Below, in pieces: positions 7,656 through 16,665 of a stretch of 64,000 nucleotides of DNA. Position 1 is the first letter of the stretch; the number at the start of each line of letters is the position of its first letter. Below the pieces are notes generated by a model, which searched no databases, was not told the DNA's origin, and saw only the letters and a program-made list of their open reading frames with translations. The position numbers and the translations under genes are program-made. The stretch comes from Rhizobium sp. S152. Lineage in GTDB: Bacteria; Pseudomonadota; Alphaproteobacteria; Rhizobiales; Rhizobiaceae. The stretch is from the NCBI RefSeq assembly GCF_030380735.1, contig NZ_JAUDRZ010000008.1:558001-622000 (forward strand), in the 5' to 3' direction.

Positions 7656-10568
7656 TCAGGCGCGCTTGGTCAGCGGAAAGCGTTCCTTCAGCAGCCGCAA
7701 TACAGATTCCGATGCCATCGGCGGGCCGAAGAGATAGCTCTGGCCGTAGGTGCAGCCCATCTTCGCCAGCTCGATCGCATCCTCGTTGGATTCGATCCCC
7801 TCGGCGACCACCTTCATCTCCAGCTCGCGCGCCATCGAGATGACGGAGCGCAGGATGGTGGCCTTGCGGTCGGTCGCATCACGCACCAGCGTCTTGTCAA
7901 GCTTGATCGTGTCGAACGGGAAGCGCGTGAGGTAGGAGAGCGACGAATGGCCGGTGCCGAAATCGTCGAGCGCCAGGCCCATGCCGGTCTCCTTCAGCTT
8001 CTCCAGCACCAGGCGCGCCTGTTCCGGGTTCTCCATGACCATGGTCTCAGTGAGCTCGAGCTTCAGCCGCGACGGGTCGCAATGGGTCTTGGCCAGCACC
8101 GAGCGTACGTCGTCATAAAGCTCGTTGGTGAGCAGTTGCGCGCTGGAAAGGTTGATGGAGACGAAGATCGGCAGCTCGCCGGTCTGGCCTTCCCATGCCA
8201 TCAGATCGTTGGTCGCCTGCTCCAGCGCGAAGACGCCGAGCATGTTGATGATGTCGGAGGTCTCGGCGATCGGAATGAACTCGCTCGGCGGAATGGTGCC
8301 GCGCTTGGGATGCTCCCAGCGCATCAGCGCCTCGAAGCCGGCGATCTCCACATCCTCGAGGCCTGCGATCGGCTGATAGACCATCGACAGTTCCTTGCGC
8401 TCCAGCGCCCGGCGCAGGTCGGATTCGAGCTGCAGCCGGTCGGCGCCGAAGTCGCGGAAGGCGGGCTGGAACGGCTCGACGCGGTTGCCGCCGGCGCGTT
8501 TCGCCCGGTACATGGCCAGCTCGGCGTCGCTCAGCATCCCGGCCGCCGTTTCCTGCTGGCCGACGAAGGAGGCAAGCCCGATCGAGGCGGTGAGGATGAT
8601 CTCGCGATTGGCGAAGTTGATCGGCACCATAATCGCCTTGCTGATCGCGTCGGCGAAATCGGCGACCTTGGCCGGATCGCGTTCAGACGTCAGCACCAGG
8701 CCGAACTGGTCGCCGGAGAGACGCGCCAGCGTATCCTGCGGCTTCAAGAGACGGCGCAGGCGGCGCGTCAGCGCGATCAGGATGTTGTCGCCGGCGGCGA
8801 TGCCGAGCGCATCGTTGACCATCTTGTAGCGGTCGATGTCGATGACCATTACGGTCGGTCGCAGCGCGTCGCCGCCCGGCGCCAGCGCCAGCACCGACTG
8901 TAGTCTGTCGAGGAACAGCTGCCGGTTCGGCAGGCCGGTCAGGTTGTCGTGCAGCGCGTCGTGCAACAGCCGCTCGATCGAGTTCTTCTGCTCCGTCACG
9001 TCGACGATCGTGCCGACGCAGCGGATGATCTCGCCGTTCGAGCCGAGCACCGGCCGGGCGCGGATCAGCAGCCAGTGGAAATGTCCGTCTTCGGCGCGAA
9101 TCCGGAACTCGTGGTTCAGCCGCCCTCGGCGGTGCTCCAAGAGCACGTCGAGCGTCGCGCGGAAGCGGTCGCGGTCGTCGGGATGCAGCCGCGGCAGCCA
9201 GTTGCGGGCGGCGCCGTGCATGGTGCCGGGCGACAGGCCGAGCTTCACCGAGACGTCGGGGATGGTAACGACGCGGTCGCGCGCCACATCCCAGTCCCAG
9301 ACCATGTCGCCGGAGCCGGCGACCGCAAGCGACTGGCGCTCGAGATCGGAAAACAGACCCTGCTGAAACGCGCCGCCGGCAAAGGCGTGCTGCATGACGG
9401 TGAAGCCGATCAGAAGCACGATCAGGACTAGGCCGCCGCCGAGCGCCGGCTGGATGATGTCGTTGTCGAGCCGACCGGTGATCGTCAGCCAGGCGCCGAA
9501 GATCCACACCAGGATCAGCGCCCAGGCCGGCACCAGGAGAATGGCGCGGTCGTAGCGGTTGAGACCGAGATAGATGATGAGCAGCAGGCCCATCGTGGCC
9601 GTCAGCGCGAAGGAAAGACGCGCTACACCGGCGGCGATTGCCGGATCGTAGATGGCAACCCCGAACAAGAGCGCAAGGCCGAGCACCCAGGCGAGCGTGA
9701 GGTAGCCGAGATGCGTATGCCAGCGGTTGAGGTTGAGATAGGTGAACAGGAAGATGACGAAACTGGAGGCCAGCGCCACCTCTGCGCAGGCGCGCCATAT
9801 TCGCTGGTCCGCCGAAGCGATGCTGATCAGCTTGCCGAGGAAACCGAAATCGACGCAGATATAGCCGAGCACGGCCCAGGCGAGCGCCGCCGTCGCCGGC
9901 AGCATCGAGGTTCCCTTGACGACGAACAGGATGGTCAGGAATACCGCGAGCAGGCCTGCGATGCCGAGCACGATGCCGCGGTAGAGCGTGAACGCGTTGA
10001 TCGTGTCCTTGTAGGCGTCCGGCTCCCACAGGTAGATCTGCGGCAGTTCCGGCGTCGAAAGCTCGGCGACGAAGGTGATGACGGCACCCGGATTAAGCGT
10101 GATGCGGAAGACGTCGGAATCGTCGCTCGGCTGCCGGTCGAGCGCGAAGCCTTCACTCGGCGTGATCGCGATAATGCGCTGCGAGCCGAGATCAGGCCAG
10201 AAAAGCTTGGAGTTCACCAGTCGGAAGTGCGGCGCGACGATCACGCGCTCCAGCTGTTCGTCGGAGACGTTGGCGAGCGCGAACACGGCCCAGTCGCCCT
10301 GGTGGTTGCCGGAGCTCGAGCGCACCTCGATGCGGCGGCGGATACCGTCGGCGCCGGCCGCGGTCGAAACCTGAAAGGCCTCGCCCTGATTGGCATAGAT
10401 TTCCGTCGTCGCCGTCAGGTCGAGCGCCGTGTCGTCACGGGAAATCTTCACGGGCTCGGCCGCCTGCGCGGCGCCGGCCAACAGCATCAAGGCCGACATA
10501 AAAAGCGCTGCGATCACCGCGATCAATCGTCCTGACGGTGATGAGGGCAGCATACGGTTTTCAGTCAT
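7656..10568 (-). CDS. 7TM-sensor PAS-GGDEF-EAL protein (cyclic di-GMP turnover)
   Basis: A 970-residue inner-membrane protein. Order: signal segment (about 13-36), periplasmic sensory domain (about 40-185, 7TMR-DISM type), seven hydrophobic helices (about 190-400), PAS (about 415-540), GGDEF (about 560-715) and EAL (about 730-965). The GGDEF signature reads S-G-D-Q-F, so cyclase activity is doubtful. The EAL domain keeps E-A-L-M-R-W, N-L-S, E-L-T-E, D-D-F-G-T-G, the Lys in K-L-D-K and A-E-G-I-E, so phosphodiesterase activity is likely. Its ATG overlaps the stop of the acetyltransferase gene (ATGA). Motility or biofilm control is plausible but not shown. Confidence 0.88.
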   Translation of the reverse strand: MTENRMLPSSPSGRLIAVIAALFMSALMLLAGAAQAAEPVKISRDDTALDLTATTEIYANQGEAFQVSTAAGADGIRRRIEVRSSSGNHQGDWAVFALANVSDEQLERVIVAPHFRLVNSKLFWPDLGSQRIIAITPSEGFALDRQPSDDSDVFRITLNPGAVITFVAELSTPELPQIYLWEPDAYKDTINAFTLYRGIVLGIAGLLAVFLTILFVVKGTSMLPATAALAWAVLGYICVDFGFLGKLISIASADQRIWRACAEVALASSFVIFLFTYLNLNRWHTHLGYLTLAWVLGLALLFGVAIYDPAIAAGVARLSFALTATMGLLLIIYLGLNRYDRAILLVPAWALILVWIFGAWLTITGRLDNDIIQPALGGGLVLIVLLIGFTVMQHAFAGGAFQQGLFSDLERQSLAVAGSGDMVWDWDVARDRVVTIPDVSVKLGLSPGTMHGAARNWLPRLHPDDRDRFRATLDVLLEHRRGRLNHEFRIRAEDGHFHWLLIRARPVLGSNGEIIRCVGTIVDVTEQKNSIERLLHDALHDNLTGLPNRQLFLDRLQSVLALAPGGDALRPTVMVIDIDRYKMVNDALGIAAGDNILIALTRRLRRLLKPQDTLARLSGDQFGLVLTSERDPAKVADFADAISKAIMVPINFANREIILTASIGLASFVGQQETAAGMLSDAELAMYRAKRAGGNRVEPFQPAFRDFGADRLQLESDLRRALERKELSMVYQPIAGLEDVEIAGFEALMRWEHPKRGTIPPSEFIPIAETSDIINMLGVFALEQATNDLMAWEGQTGELPIFVSINLSSAQLLTNELYDDVRSVLAKTHCDPSRLKLELTETMVMENPEQARLVLEKLKETGMGLALDDFGTGHSSLSYLTRFPFDTIKLDKTLVRDATDRKATILRSVISMARELEMKVVAEGIESNEDAIELAKMGCTYGQSYLFGPPMASESVLRLLKERFPLTKRA

Positions 10569-11179
10569 CGGCTGTCGGTTATCCTGCCTTTATCCGTATC
10601 CGTGGCGAGCAGTGAAAACATCACGTGATCATGCCACTGACCGTTTATCTTCAAGTATCCGCGCAGATAGCCTTCCCGCTGAAACCCGGCTTTTTCAAGC
10701 AGGCGGATGCTCCGAGCGTTATCTGGAATACAGGCTGCTTCGATGCGGTGCAACTCAAGCCCCGCGAAGATGTAGGGTATAACCAACCGAAGTGCGGCGA
10801 ACATATGGCCCTGGCCGGCATGCGCCTCGCCCATCCAGTAGCCGATCATGCAGCTTTGCGCCGCCCCCCGGCGGATGTAGCCGATGGTGATGCCGCCGAG
10901 CAATGTCATGTTCTGTTTGTGGAACAGGAGCAGTGGTACGGCCTGGCCCGAGGCGTATTCCTGCTTGCCGCGAATGACGCGGGCGCGATAGGCCCCCTCC
11001 GTCAGCTCATCGCGGCGCCAGGTCGGCTCCCATGGTTCGAGGAACTGCCGGCTCGATGCCCGCAGCTTGTGCCACTGGTTGAAATCCTGGTAACGCGGGA
11101 GGCGGAGCACATAGTGCTCGTTCTCGAGTTCCACTGCTTCCGGCTGCCGTGACAGGAACCGAAAAACAGATTTTGTCAT
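10565..11179 (-). CDS. GNAT N-acetyltransferase, RimJ/RimL-like
   Basis: A 204-residue acetyl-CoA-dependent acetyltransferase of the RimJ/RimL group, whose known members acetylate N-terminal amines of ribosomal proteins. Visible are the beta-4/alpha-3 acetyl-CoA segment (G-Y-W-M-G-E-A-H-A-G-Q-G-H-M) and the C-terminal hallmark A-C-I-P-D-N-A-R-S-I-R-L-L-E-K-A-G-F. RBS GGGAG precedes the ATG. Gene order on the minus strand is thrC, M16 peptidase, this gene, then the GGDEF/EAL gene, with 27-base gaps and a final ATGA overlap, so it is probably one operon. The actual substrate is unknown. Confidence 0.85.
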   Translation of the reverse strand: MTKSVFRFLSRQPEAVELENEHYVLRLPRYQDFNQWHKLRASSRQFLEPWEPTWRRDELTEGAYRARVIRGKQEYASGQAVPLLLFHKQNMTLLGGITIGYIRRGAAQSCMIGYWMGEAHAGQGHMFAALRLVIPYIFAGLELHRIEAACIPDNARSIRLLEKAGFQREGYLRGYLKINGQWHDHVMFSLLATDTDKGRITDSR

Positions 11180-11206
11180 CTATTGCTCCCGGCAGGATGG
11201 ATGGCG

Positions 11207-12505
11207 TTAGAGGCTGGCCTGCTTGCTCTGCACGGCGGGCGCCGTGAGCGAGGCGGCGATGTCTTCCATCGGTGCCAGGTGTTCGAGCGGGCCGATCGCC
11301 GAAAGCGTCGGAACGGTATCGAAGAACAGCCGGCCGGCGAGATCGGTCAGGCGATCCACCGTGATGCCTTCCAGCCGCTCCATCATTTCCGGATTGGAGA
11401 TCGGGCGGCCGTAGAGCATCATCTGCCGGGCGATCTGCCCCGCACGCGCCGCCGGGCTTTCCTGACCCATCAAGAGCTGTGCGCGAATCTGGGCGCGGGC
11501 GCGCTCGATTTCCTTCTGGTCGATCGACGCCGCCGACTTGTGCAGTTCATCGATGATGACAGGCACCAGTTCCGGCAAGTTCTCGCCGCCGGTCGCGGCA
11601 TGGATGCCGAAGATGCCGGTGTCGGAGAAGCCCCAATGGAAGGCATAGATGGAATAGCAGAGGCCGCGGATTTCGCGCACTTCCTGGAACAGGCGGGACG
11701 ACATGCCGCCGCCGAGGATGTTGGCGAGGATCTGCGAACAGTAGAAGTCGCGGGCGTGGTAGGCCTTGCCTTCGAAACCGAGCAGGATCTGCGCGTCCAT
11801 CAGGTCGCGCGTCTCGCGGACATTTCCGCCGATATAATGGGCCGCTTCCACGACGGGCGGGGCGCTCGGCGCGGTCGGCAGGGATGCGAAACGGTCCTCG
11901 ACCATGCGCACGAACTCGTCGTGATCGACGGCGCCGGTGGCGACCACGAACATCCGGTCGGTCGTGTAGTTGCGGCTGAGATAGCCGCGGATCTGCTGCG
12001 GGGTGAAGGAAACGACCGTCTGCGGCGTGCCGAGAATGGCGCGGCCGAGCGTCTGGTCGCGATAGGCGACTTCGGAAAAGCGGTCGAACACCACGTCGTC
12101 GGGCGTGTCGTTGGCGGCGTTGATCTCCTGCAGGATGACCTGCTTTTCCCGCTCCAGCTCTTCTTCCTCGAAGGCTGATTCGGTCAGGATGTCGGCCAGG
12201 ATATCGACGGCGAGCGGAACATGGTCCTTCAGCACGCGGGCGTAGTAGGAGGTGGTTTCGGTCGATGTCGCGGCGTTCACTTCGCCGCCGACATCCTCGA
12301 TTTCCTCGGCGATTTCCCGCGCCGTCCGGCGCGCTGTTCCCTTGAAAGCCATATGTTCGAGCAGGTGGGCGATGCCATGCTCGTCTGTCGTCTCATTGCG
12401 CGAACCGGATTTGATCCAGACGCCGAGCGCAACGCTTTCGAGATGCGGCATCGTCTGGGTCACTACTGTCAGCCCGGATTTTAGCCGGGTGCACTCAACT
12501 GTCAT
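11207..12505 (-). CDS. M16 family zinc peptidase (processing-peptidase-like)
   Basis: A 432-residue inverzincin related to mitochondrial processing peptidase beta and bacterial PepR-type peptidases. The inverted zinc motif H47-L-L-E50-H51 is intact, with a distal Glu in the E-R-E-K-Q-V-I-L-Q-E-I helix as third ligand. The C-terminal M16 half carries the G-L-C-Y-S-I-Y-A segment. No signal peptide is seen, so it acts in the cytoplasm or at the membrane. The gene lies 27 bases after thrC, an order I recall as common in Rhizobiales. The natural substrate is not known. Confidence 0.9.
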   Translation of the reverse strand: MTVECTRLKSGLTVVTQTMPHLESVALGVWIKSGSRNETTDEHGIAHLLEHMAFKGTARRTAREIAEEIEDVGGEVNAATSTETTSYYARVLKDHVPLAVDILADILTESAFEEEELEREKQVILQEINAANDTPDDVVFDRFSEVAYRDQTLGRAILGTPQTVVSFTPQQIRGYLSRNYTTDRMFVVATGAVDHDEFVRMVEDRFASLPTAPSAPPVVEAAHYIGGNVRETRDLMDAQILLGFEGKAYHARDFYCSQILANILGGGMSSRLFQEVREIRGLCYSIYAFHWGFSDTGIFGIHAATGGENLPELVPVIIDELHKSAASIDQKEIERARAQIRAQLLMGQESPAARAGQIARQMMLYGRPISNPEMMERLEGITVDRLTDLAGRLFFDTVPTLSAIGPLEHLAPMEDIAASLTAPAVQSKQASL

Positions 12506-12532
12506 TGGCTATCTTTCTGCGCCTGCCGTCTC

Positions 12533-13933
12533 TCAGGCCCGGGAATGCTTGCCGATGAAGGTTTCGACGGCTTTAAGCTCGGGCTTCATGATCTGGAAGC
12601 GCTCCTCCTTGTCCATCAAATCAGCAAGCCACGTCGGAAGCGCGGGGTCAATACCGGATGCTGATTTTACGGCCGCGGGGAATTTTGCCGGGTGCGCGGT
12701 GGCGAGCGTCACCATCGGCGAATTGGCCTTTTCGTGCTTTTCCGCCACGAAAACGCCGATCGCCGAATGCGGGTCGAGCAGGTAGCCGGTCTCGGCATAG
12801 GTGGTCTTGATCGTCTGCGCCACCTGCTTTTCGCTGGCGCGGCCGGCGCGGAAATCCTTCTTGATGAAGGCCATCGCCTCGGGAGAAATCTCGAACCCAT
12901 TCGATTGCTTCAGGCTTTCCATGGCAGCCCGCACCTTGGAGGCGTCGCGGCCATAGGCTTCGAACAGCAGGCGTTCGAAGTTGGAGGAAATCTGGATGTC
13001 CATGGAAGGCGAGGTGGTGGCCTTCACGTCCTTCATCTCGTAGCGGCCGGTCTTGATGGTGCGCGCCATGATGTCGTTTTCGTTGGTGGCGACGACGAGC
13101 TTGCCGATCGGCAGGCCCATGCGCTTGGCGCAGTAACCGGCGAAGATGTCGCCGAAATTGCCCGTCGGTACCGTGAACGAGACCTTGCGATCCGGCGCGC
13201 CGAGCGTGATCGCCGTCGTGAAGTAATAGACGATCTGCGCCATGATGCGCGCCCAGTTGATCGAATTGACGCCCGAGAGTTTCACCTTGTCGCGGAAGGC
13301 GGCGTCGTTGAACATCGCCTTCACGAGATTCTGGCAATCGTCGAAATTGCCCTCGACGGCGAGCGCATGAACGTTCGCCGAGGTCGAGGTCGTCATCTGA
13401 CGCTGCTGCACGGGCGAAACCTTGCCGTGCGGAAAGAGAATGAAGATGTCGGTTCGTTCGCGGCCGGCGAAGGCATCGATCGCGGCGCCGCCCGTGTCGC
13501 CCGAGGTGGCGCCGACGATGGTGGCGCGCTCGCCGCGCTTTTCCAGCGCATAGTCCATCAGCCGCGCCAGAAGCTGCATGGCCACGTCCTTGAATGCGAG
13601 CGTCGTGCCGTGGAAGAGTTCCATCACGAAGCTGTTCGGGCCGGACTGCACCAGCGGTGCGATCGCCGGATGGCGGAAGGTGCCGTAGGCCTCGTCGATC
13701 ATGGCGCGGAAGGTTTCGGCCGGGATTTCGCCGTTGGTGAAGGGAGACAGGATCGTGAAGGCGATATCTTGGTAGCTCTTGCCGCGAAGCGCCCGAATCT
13801 CTTTCTTGGAAAACTGCGGCCATTCACGCGGAACATAGAGGCCTCCGTCGCGGGCCAGTCCGGTCAGCAAGGCATCGCAAAAGCCGAGGGAAGGAGCTTC
13901 GCCGCGGGTCGAGATATAGTCCACTTTCGTCAT
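12533..13933 (-). CDS. thrC: Threonine synthase
   Basis: Converts O-phosphohomoserine to threonine with pyridoxal phosphate, the last step of threonine synthesis. The 466-residue length fits the long (E. coli-like) class. The PLP lysine is Lys115 in H-G-T-T-L-A-F-K-D; the phosphate-binding G-A-T-S-G-D-T-G-G-A-A loop and P-T-G-N-F-G-D segment are present. The start at 13933 begins M-T-K-V-D-Y-I-S-T-R-G, the normal family N-terminus; the open frame goes 53 codons farther without homology. It is probably the first gene of a four-gene operon. No threonine/isoleucine leader peptide or attenuator was found upstream. Confidence 0.95.
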   Translation of the reverse strand: MTKVDYISTRGEAPSLGFCDALLTGLARDGGLYVPREWPQFSKKEIRALRGKSYQDIAFTILSPFTNGEIPAETFRAMIDEAYGTFRHPAIAPLVQSGPNSFVMELFHGTTLAFKDVAMQLLARLMDYALEKRGERATIVGATSGDTGGAAIDAFAGRERTDIFILFPHGKVSPVQQRQMTTSTSANVHALAVEGNFDDCQNLVKAMFNDAAFRDKVKLSGVNSINWARIMAQIVYYFTTAITLGAPDRKVSFTVPTGNFGDIFAGYCAKRMGLPIGKLVVATNENDIMARTIKTGRYEMKDVKATTSPSMDIQISSNFERLLFEAYGRDASKVRAAMESLKQSNGFEISPEAMAFIKKDFRAGRASEKQVAQTIKTTYAETGYLLDPHSAIGVFVAEKHEKANSPMVTLATAHPAKFPAAVKSASGIDPALPTWLADLMDKEERFQIMKPELKAVETFIGKHSRA

Positions 13934-14167
13934 CCTTGCTGTGCCGGCCGGAGAAAATCCGGGTTTTGAGGCAAGTCTGCCTTGCGCTCTATCCCGCTTG
14001 CCTCGGCGGCTGTGGCCGACAACGATCCGGAAATGTGCATCAAAACGGTTCTTACCCAATCGATTTTTGTTTGCGCCGCTGATATAGACCATCGCAAACT
14101 GTCACGAAAGGCCCTGCTTTCAAGTCGTTGGGCCTTGCAAACGCTTTGTGAAGAGGGTGGAACTATC

Positions 14168-14818
14168 GTGCTTGGTAAGGTCTCGCGTCTCATCGTTTCC
14201 GCATCGGTCGCCGCCATTCTTGTCGGCTGCAATTCGCTCGGCGTCGGCGGTGGAGACGCTAGCACGGCGCAATCGACGCAGGCTGGCGGCAACGGCCAGA
14301 TCATGCCGATGGCGCCCGCCAACCCGTCTTCCAACGGTCCGCAGATAGGCACCGCGACCACCGCTTCGGGCACGACTGCGCCTGTGGTGCAGGGCGCCTG
14401 CCCGCAGATCTTCATGAAGGATTCGGAAGCGATCTACCGCAGCTATGCCGGTGGTGCCAAGACCGGCGAGCCGGATAAGCTTTCCGTTCAGGCCTCGATC
14501 GGCGATTACACCCGCCAGTGCTCGCTGAACGACCAGAACCTGTCCATGACCGTGGTCGCCCAGCTGCGGCTGATCGCAGGCCCGGCCGGTGGTACAGGCA
14601 AGGTTAACCTGCCGATCCGCATCACTGTCCTCGACGGTGAGGATGCGCTCTACTCGGAAGTCACCAATTTTCCCGCCGACATGACCTCCGGCGCCACCCA
14701 GGTCCTGTTCCGCAAGGACGGCATCAAGCTGCCTGTCGGTTCAGGCGCGCTGGTGCGCGTCAACATCGGCTTCGACCAGGGCGCGCCTGCCAAGGGCAAG
14801 AAGAAAAAGACGAGCTGA
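14168..14818 (+). CDS. Predicted outer-membrane or periplasmic lipoprotein, unknown function
   Basis: A 216-residue protein with a lipoprotein signal (I-L-V-G-C-N at about 17-22), a Ser/Thr/Gly/Asn-rich linker, and a C-terminal beta-rich domain with two further cysteines (Q-G-A-C-P and R-Q-C-S) that could form a disulfide. It ends in a Lys-rich tail. The GTG at 14168, after GAGGGTGGAA, is chosen because it places the lipobox correctly; an upstream frame from 13982 lacks this. It is divergent from thrC. I do not recognise a named family beyond conserved hypothetical in rhizobia. Confidence 0.75.
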   Translation: MLGKVSRLIVSASVAAILVGCNSLGVGGGDASTAQSTQAGGNGQIMPMAPANPSSNGPQIGTATTASGTTAPVVQGACPQIFMKDSEAIYRSYAGGAKTGEPDKLSVQASIGDYTRQCSLNDQNLSMTVVAQLRLIAGPAGGTGKVNLPIRITVLDGEDALYSEVTNFPADMTSGATQVLFRKDGIKLPVGSGALVRVNIGFDQGAPAKGKKKKTS

Positions 14819-14916
14819 TTGGGGTGGCGCGGCTACAGTCGTGTTGTGGTGGTAAACGGATGAGGTGGTCCGCTACGCGGCACAACGCCTAACCTTTTAC
14901 TCCCCTCAATCCAAAC

Positions 14917-15606
14917 TTACGCCACGCCTTCCCATTCCGCCAATGCCGCAACGATGCCCGGCAGGTCCACCATGCGCGAGATCACCGTCTCCGCGCCCGC
15001 ATCCGTCAGCCGGTCCGCGTGCGACGGATACGTATGCGAGGCGCCGGTGAAGCCGATGACGCGCATGCCAGCGTCGCGGGCCGCCTGCACGCCATGCACC
15101 GAATCCTCGACCACCACGCAACGCGACGGCGCTGCACCCATCTGCTTGGCGCCATGCAGGAAGATATCAGGCTTCGGCTTGACGCGATCGGCGCCGAGAT
15201 CCTTGGCCGAGAAGATGTTCGGCGCGAAAAACTGGCTGAGCCCGACCTTCGACAGCATCATGGCCAGTCGTGCGCTGGAGGAGTTCGAGCAGATGCAGCG
15301 CTTGAGATCGATGCGCTTGAGGGCAGCCTCTACGCCTGCGATCGCCTGCACGTCGCTCGCAAGGCGCATGTCGAGCAGCTTTTCCGACTTGTCGAGCAGC
15401 GAGGCGGAAAGCGGGATGCTGGCTTCGCGCTCGATCTGCAGCAGGATGTTCTGCCAGGTCATGCCGGAGAAGCGCTCGCCCATCTCCTCGATGCTGATCG
15501 GGTAGCCCGCTTCCGTCAAAAGCTTGGACTCGACGTCCGCCGCGATGATTTCGGAATCGACCAGGACGCCGTCGCAGTCGAAAAGAATGAGGTCGAAGCC
15601 GTTCAT
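14917..15606 (-). CDS. HAD family hydrolase (beta-phosphoglucomutase/phosphoglycolate phosphatase-like)
   Basis: A 229-residue cytoplasmic HAD-IA phosphatase. Motif I is F-D-C-D-G-V (Asp10 nucleophile, Asp12 acid/base), motif II is the Ser in C-S-N-S-S, motif III is the Lys in K-P-K-P-D, and motif IV is the V-E-D-S pair. A helical cap sits between motifs I and II. The subgroup covers small sugar-phosphate or glycolate-phosphate substrates; the exact one cannot be read from sequence. It is a single gene, convergent with the lipoprotein gene. Confidence 0.88.
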   Translation of the reverse strand: MNGFDLILFDCDGVLVDSEIIAADVESKLLTEAGYPISIEEMGERFSGMTWQNILLQIEREASIPLSASLLDKSEKLLDMRLASDVQAIAGVEAALKRIDLKRCICSNSSSARLAMMLSKVGLSQFFAPNIFSAKDLGADRVKPKPDIFLHGAKQMGAAPSRCVVVEDSVHGVQAARDAGMRVIGFTGASHTYPSHADRLTDAGAETVISRMVDLPGIVAALAEWEGVA

Positions 15607-15792
15607 GTAAGTCTCAAGCCTTGGTTAAGGGGAAGGGGCGGCTTTACACGATGCCTCGCCCGATCTCAACCGGCAGGCCGTCATGGCTGGCCTGCGGCGG
15701 CCGGGAGGCTAGGGTTGCGCTCAATTGAAATGCCTGCGGATGCAGGGCCTTGCCGCCTCGACAAGCCAGGGTTCGCCCTCTAATGGAAGGAT

Positions 15793-16464
15793 ATGGCCAA
15801 GGAACCGGAAGACACAATCGCAAGCCGCATCAGCCGCGTGCTTGCCGACCGCATCGTTCGCGGTGAACTGCCGGCCGGCTTCCGCCTGCGTCAGGATAAT
15901 ATCGCCGAGGAATTCGGCGCGAGCCACGTGCCGGTGCGCGAAGCCTTCCGCAGGCTCGAGGCCCAGGGGCTGGCGATCAGCGAGCCGCGCCGCGGCGTGC
16001 GTGTCGCGTCCTTCGACCTCAAGGAGGTGCGCGAGGTGGCCGAGATGCGGGCCGCACTGGAAGTCTTGGCGCTGCGCCACGCCGCCAAGCACCTGACGCC
16101 TGCGATCCTCGACGCAGCCGAAGAGGCCACCCGCGAGGGTGATGCCGCGGCAGACGTCCACGCCTGGGAGGAGGCCAACCGGCGCTTCCATCGCCTGATC
16201 CTCACGCCTTGCAACATGAGCCGCCTGCTTACCTCGATCGATGATCTTCACGCCGCCAGCGCCCGCTTTCTGTTTTCCGCTTGGCGTTCGGGCTGGGAAA
16301 AGCGCACGGATCACGACCACCGCGCCATCCTCGTGGCCTTGCGCCAGGGCAGGGCGGAAGAGGCCGCCGGCATCCTCGAGCGCCACGTCCAGTGGATCGG
16401 CCGCGCGCCGAAATCCACCAGGAAGAGTGGCGAAAACGGCGAAGCCTTCGCCATCGTCGGCTAA
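15793..16464 (+). CDS. bioR: GntR/FCD-family repressor of biotin genes, BioR
   Basis: A 223-residue regulator with an N-terminal GntR winged helix (R-I-V-R-G-E-L-P-A-G ... V-P-V-R-E-A-F-R-R-L-E) and a C-terminal all-helical FCD domain (about 80-210) with His and Asp ligand positions. BioR of Agrobacterium and Brucella represses biotin genes through TTATCTATAA boxes. The call rests on the sequence and on two such boxes between this gene and bioY just downstream. RBS AAGGAT precedes the ATG. No box was seen upstream of bioR itself, so direct autorepression is not obvious. Confidence 0.85.
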   Translation: MAKEPEDTIASRISRVLADRIVRGELPAGFRLRQDNIAEEFGASHVPVREAFRRLEAQGLAISEPRRGVRVASFDLKEVREVAEMRAALEVLALRHAAKHLTPAILDAAEEATREGDAAADVHAWEEANRRFHRLILTPCNMSRLLTSIDDLHAASARFLFSAWRSGWEKRTDHDHRAILVALRQGRAEEAAGILERHVQWIGRAPKSTRKSGENGEAFAIVG

Positions 16465-16474
16465 CTTTCCAAAA

Positions 16475-16484
16475 TTATAGATAA
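16475..16484. promoter_or_regulatory. BioR box 1
   Basis: TTATAGATAA, 11 bases after the bioR stop codon and about 180 bases before the bioY start. It is the exact reverse complement of the BioR consensus TTATCTATAA. It could serve a distal bioY promoter or act with box 2. Confidence 0.75.
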
Positions 16485-16638
16485 ATTATAATCGGCGTGA
16501 TTCCCTCGGAAAGTCGCGCCTTTGCGTCTGTTTTCACTGCCGATCTTGCACGTTATGCCGCGTGTCCACTGCGCAATTGCATCGTGCCCGCTTGTCATGT
16601 CGAGAAATCTCTCTCATAAAATAGATGGGAATCAAAAA

Positions 16639-16648
16639 TTATCTATAA
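16639..16648. promoter_or_regulatory. BioR box 2, proximal to bioY
   Basis: TTATCTATAA is an exact match to the BioR consensus, ending 17 bases before the bioY ATG and just ahead of the GAAGGAG ribosome site. Bound BioR would block transcription start or early elongation. Confidence 0.85.
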
Positions 16649-16665
16649 TTTGAGAAGGAGAGTTC

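Noticed and set aside
8683..10029. 448-codon minus-strand frame inside the GGDEF/EAL gene
   Set aside because: Alternate frame of a gene with clear domains. It is Arg/Pro-rich and lacks motifs.
12692..13969. A 425-codon frame antisense to thrC
   Set aside because: Shadow of thrC with no ribosome site and His/Arg/Gly-rich composition.
13934..14167. Threonine attenuator or riboswitch upstream of thrC
   Set aside because: No Thr/Ile-rich leader peptide and no terminator/antiterminator pair is visible in the 234 bases.
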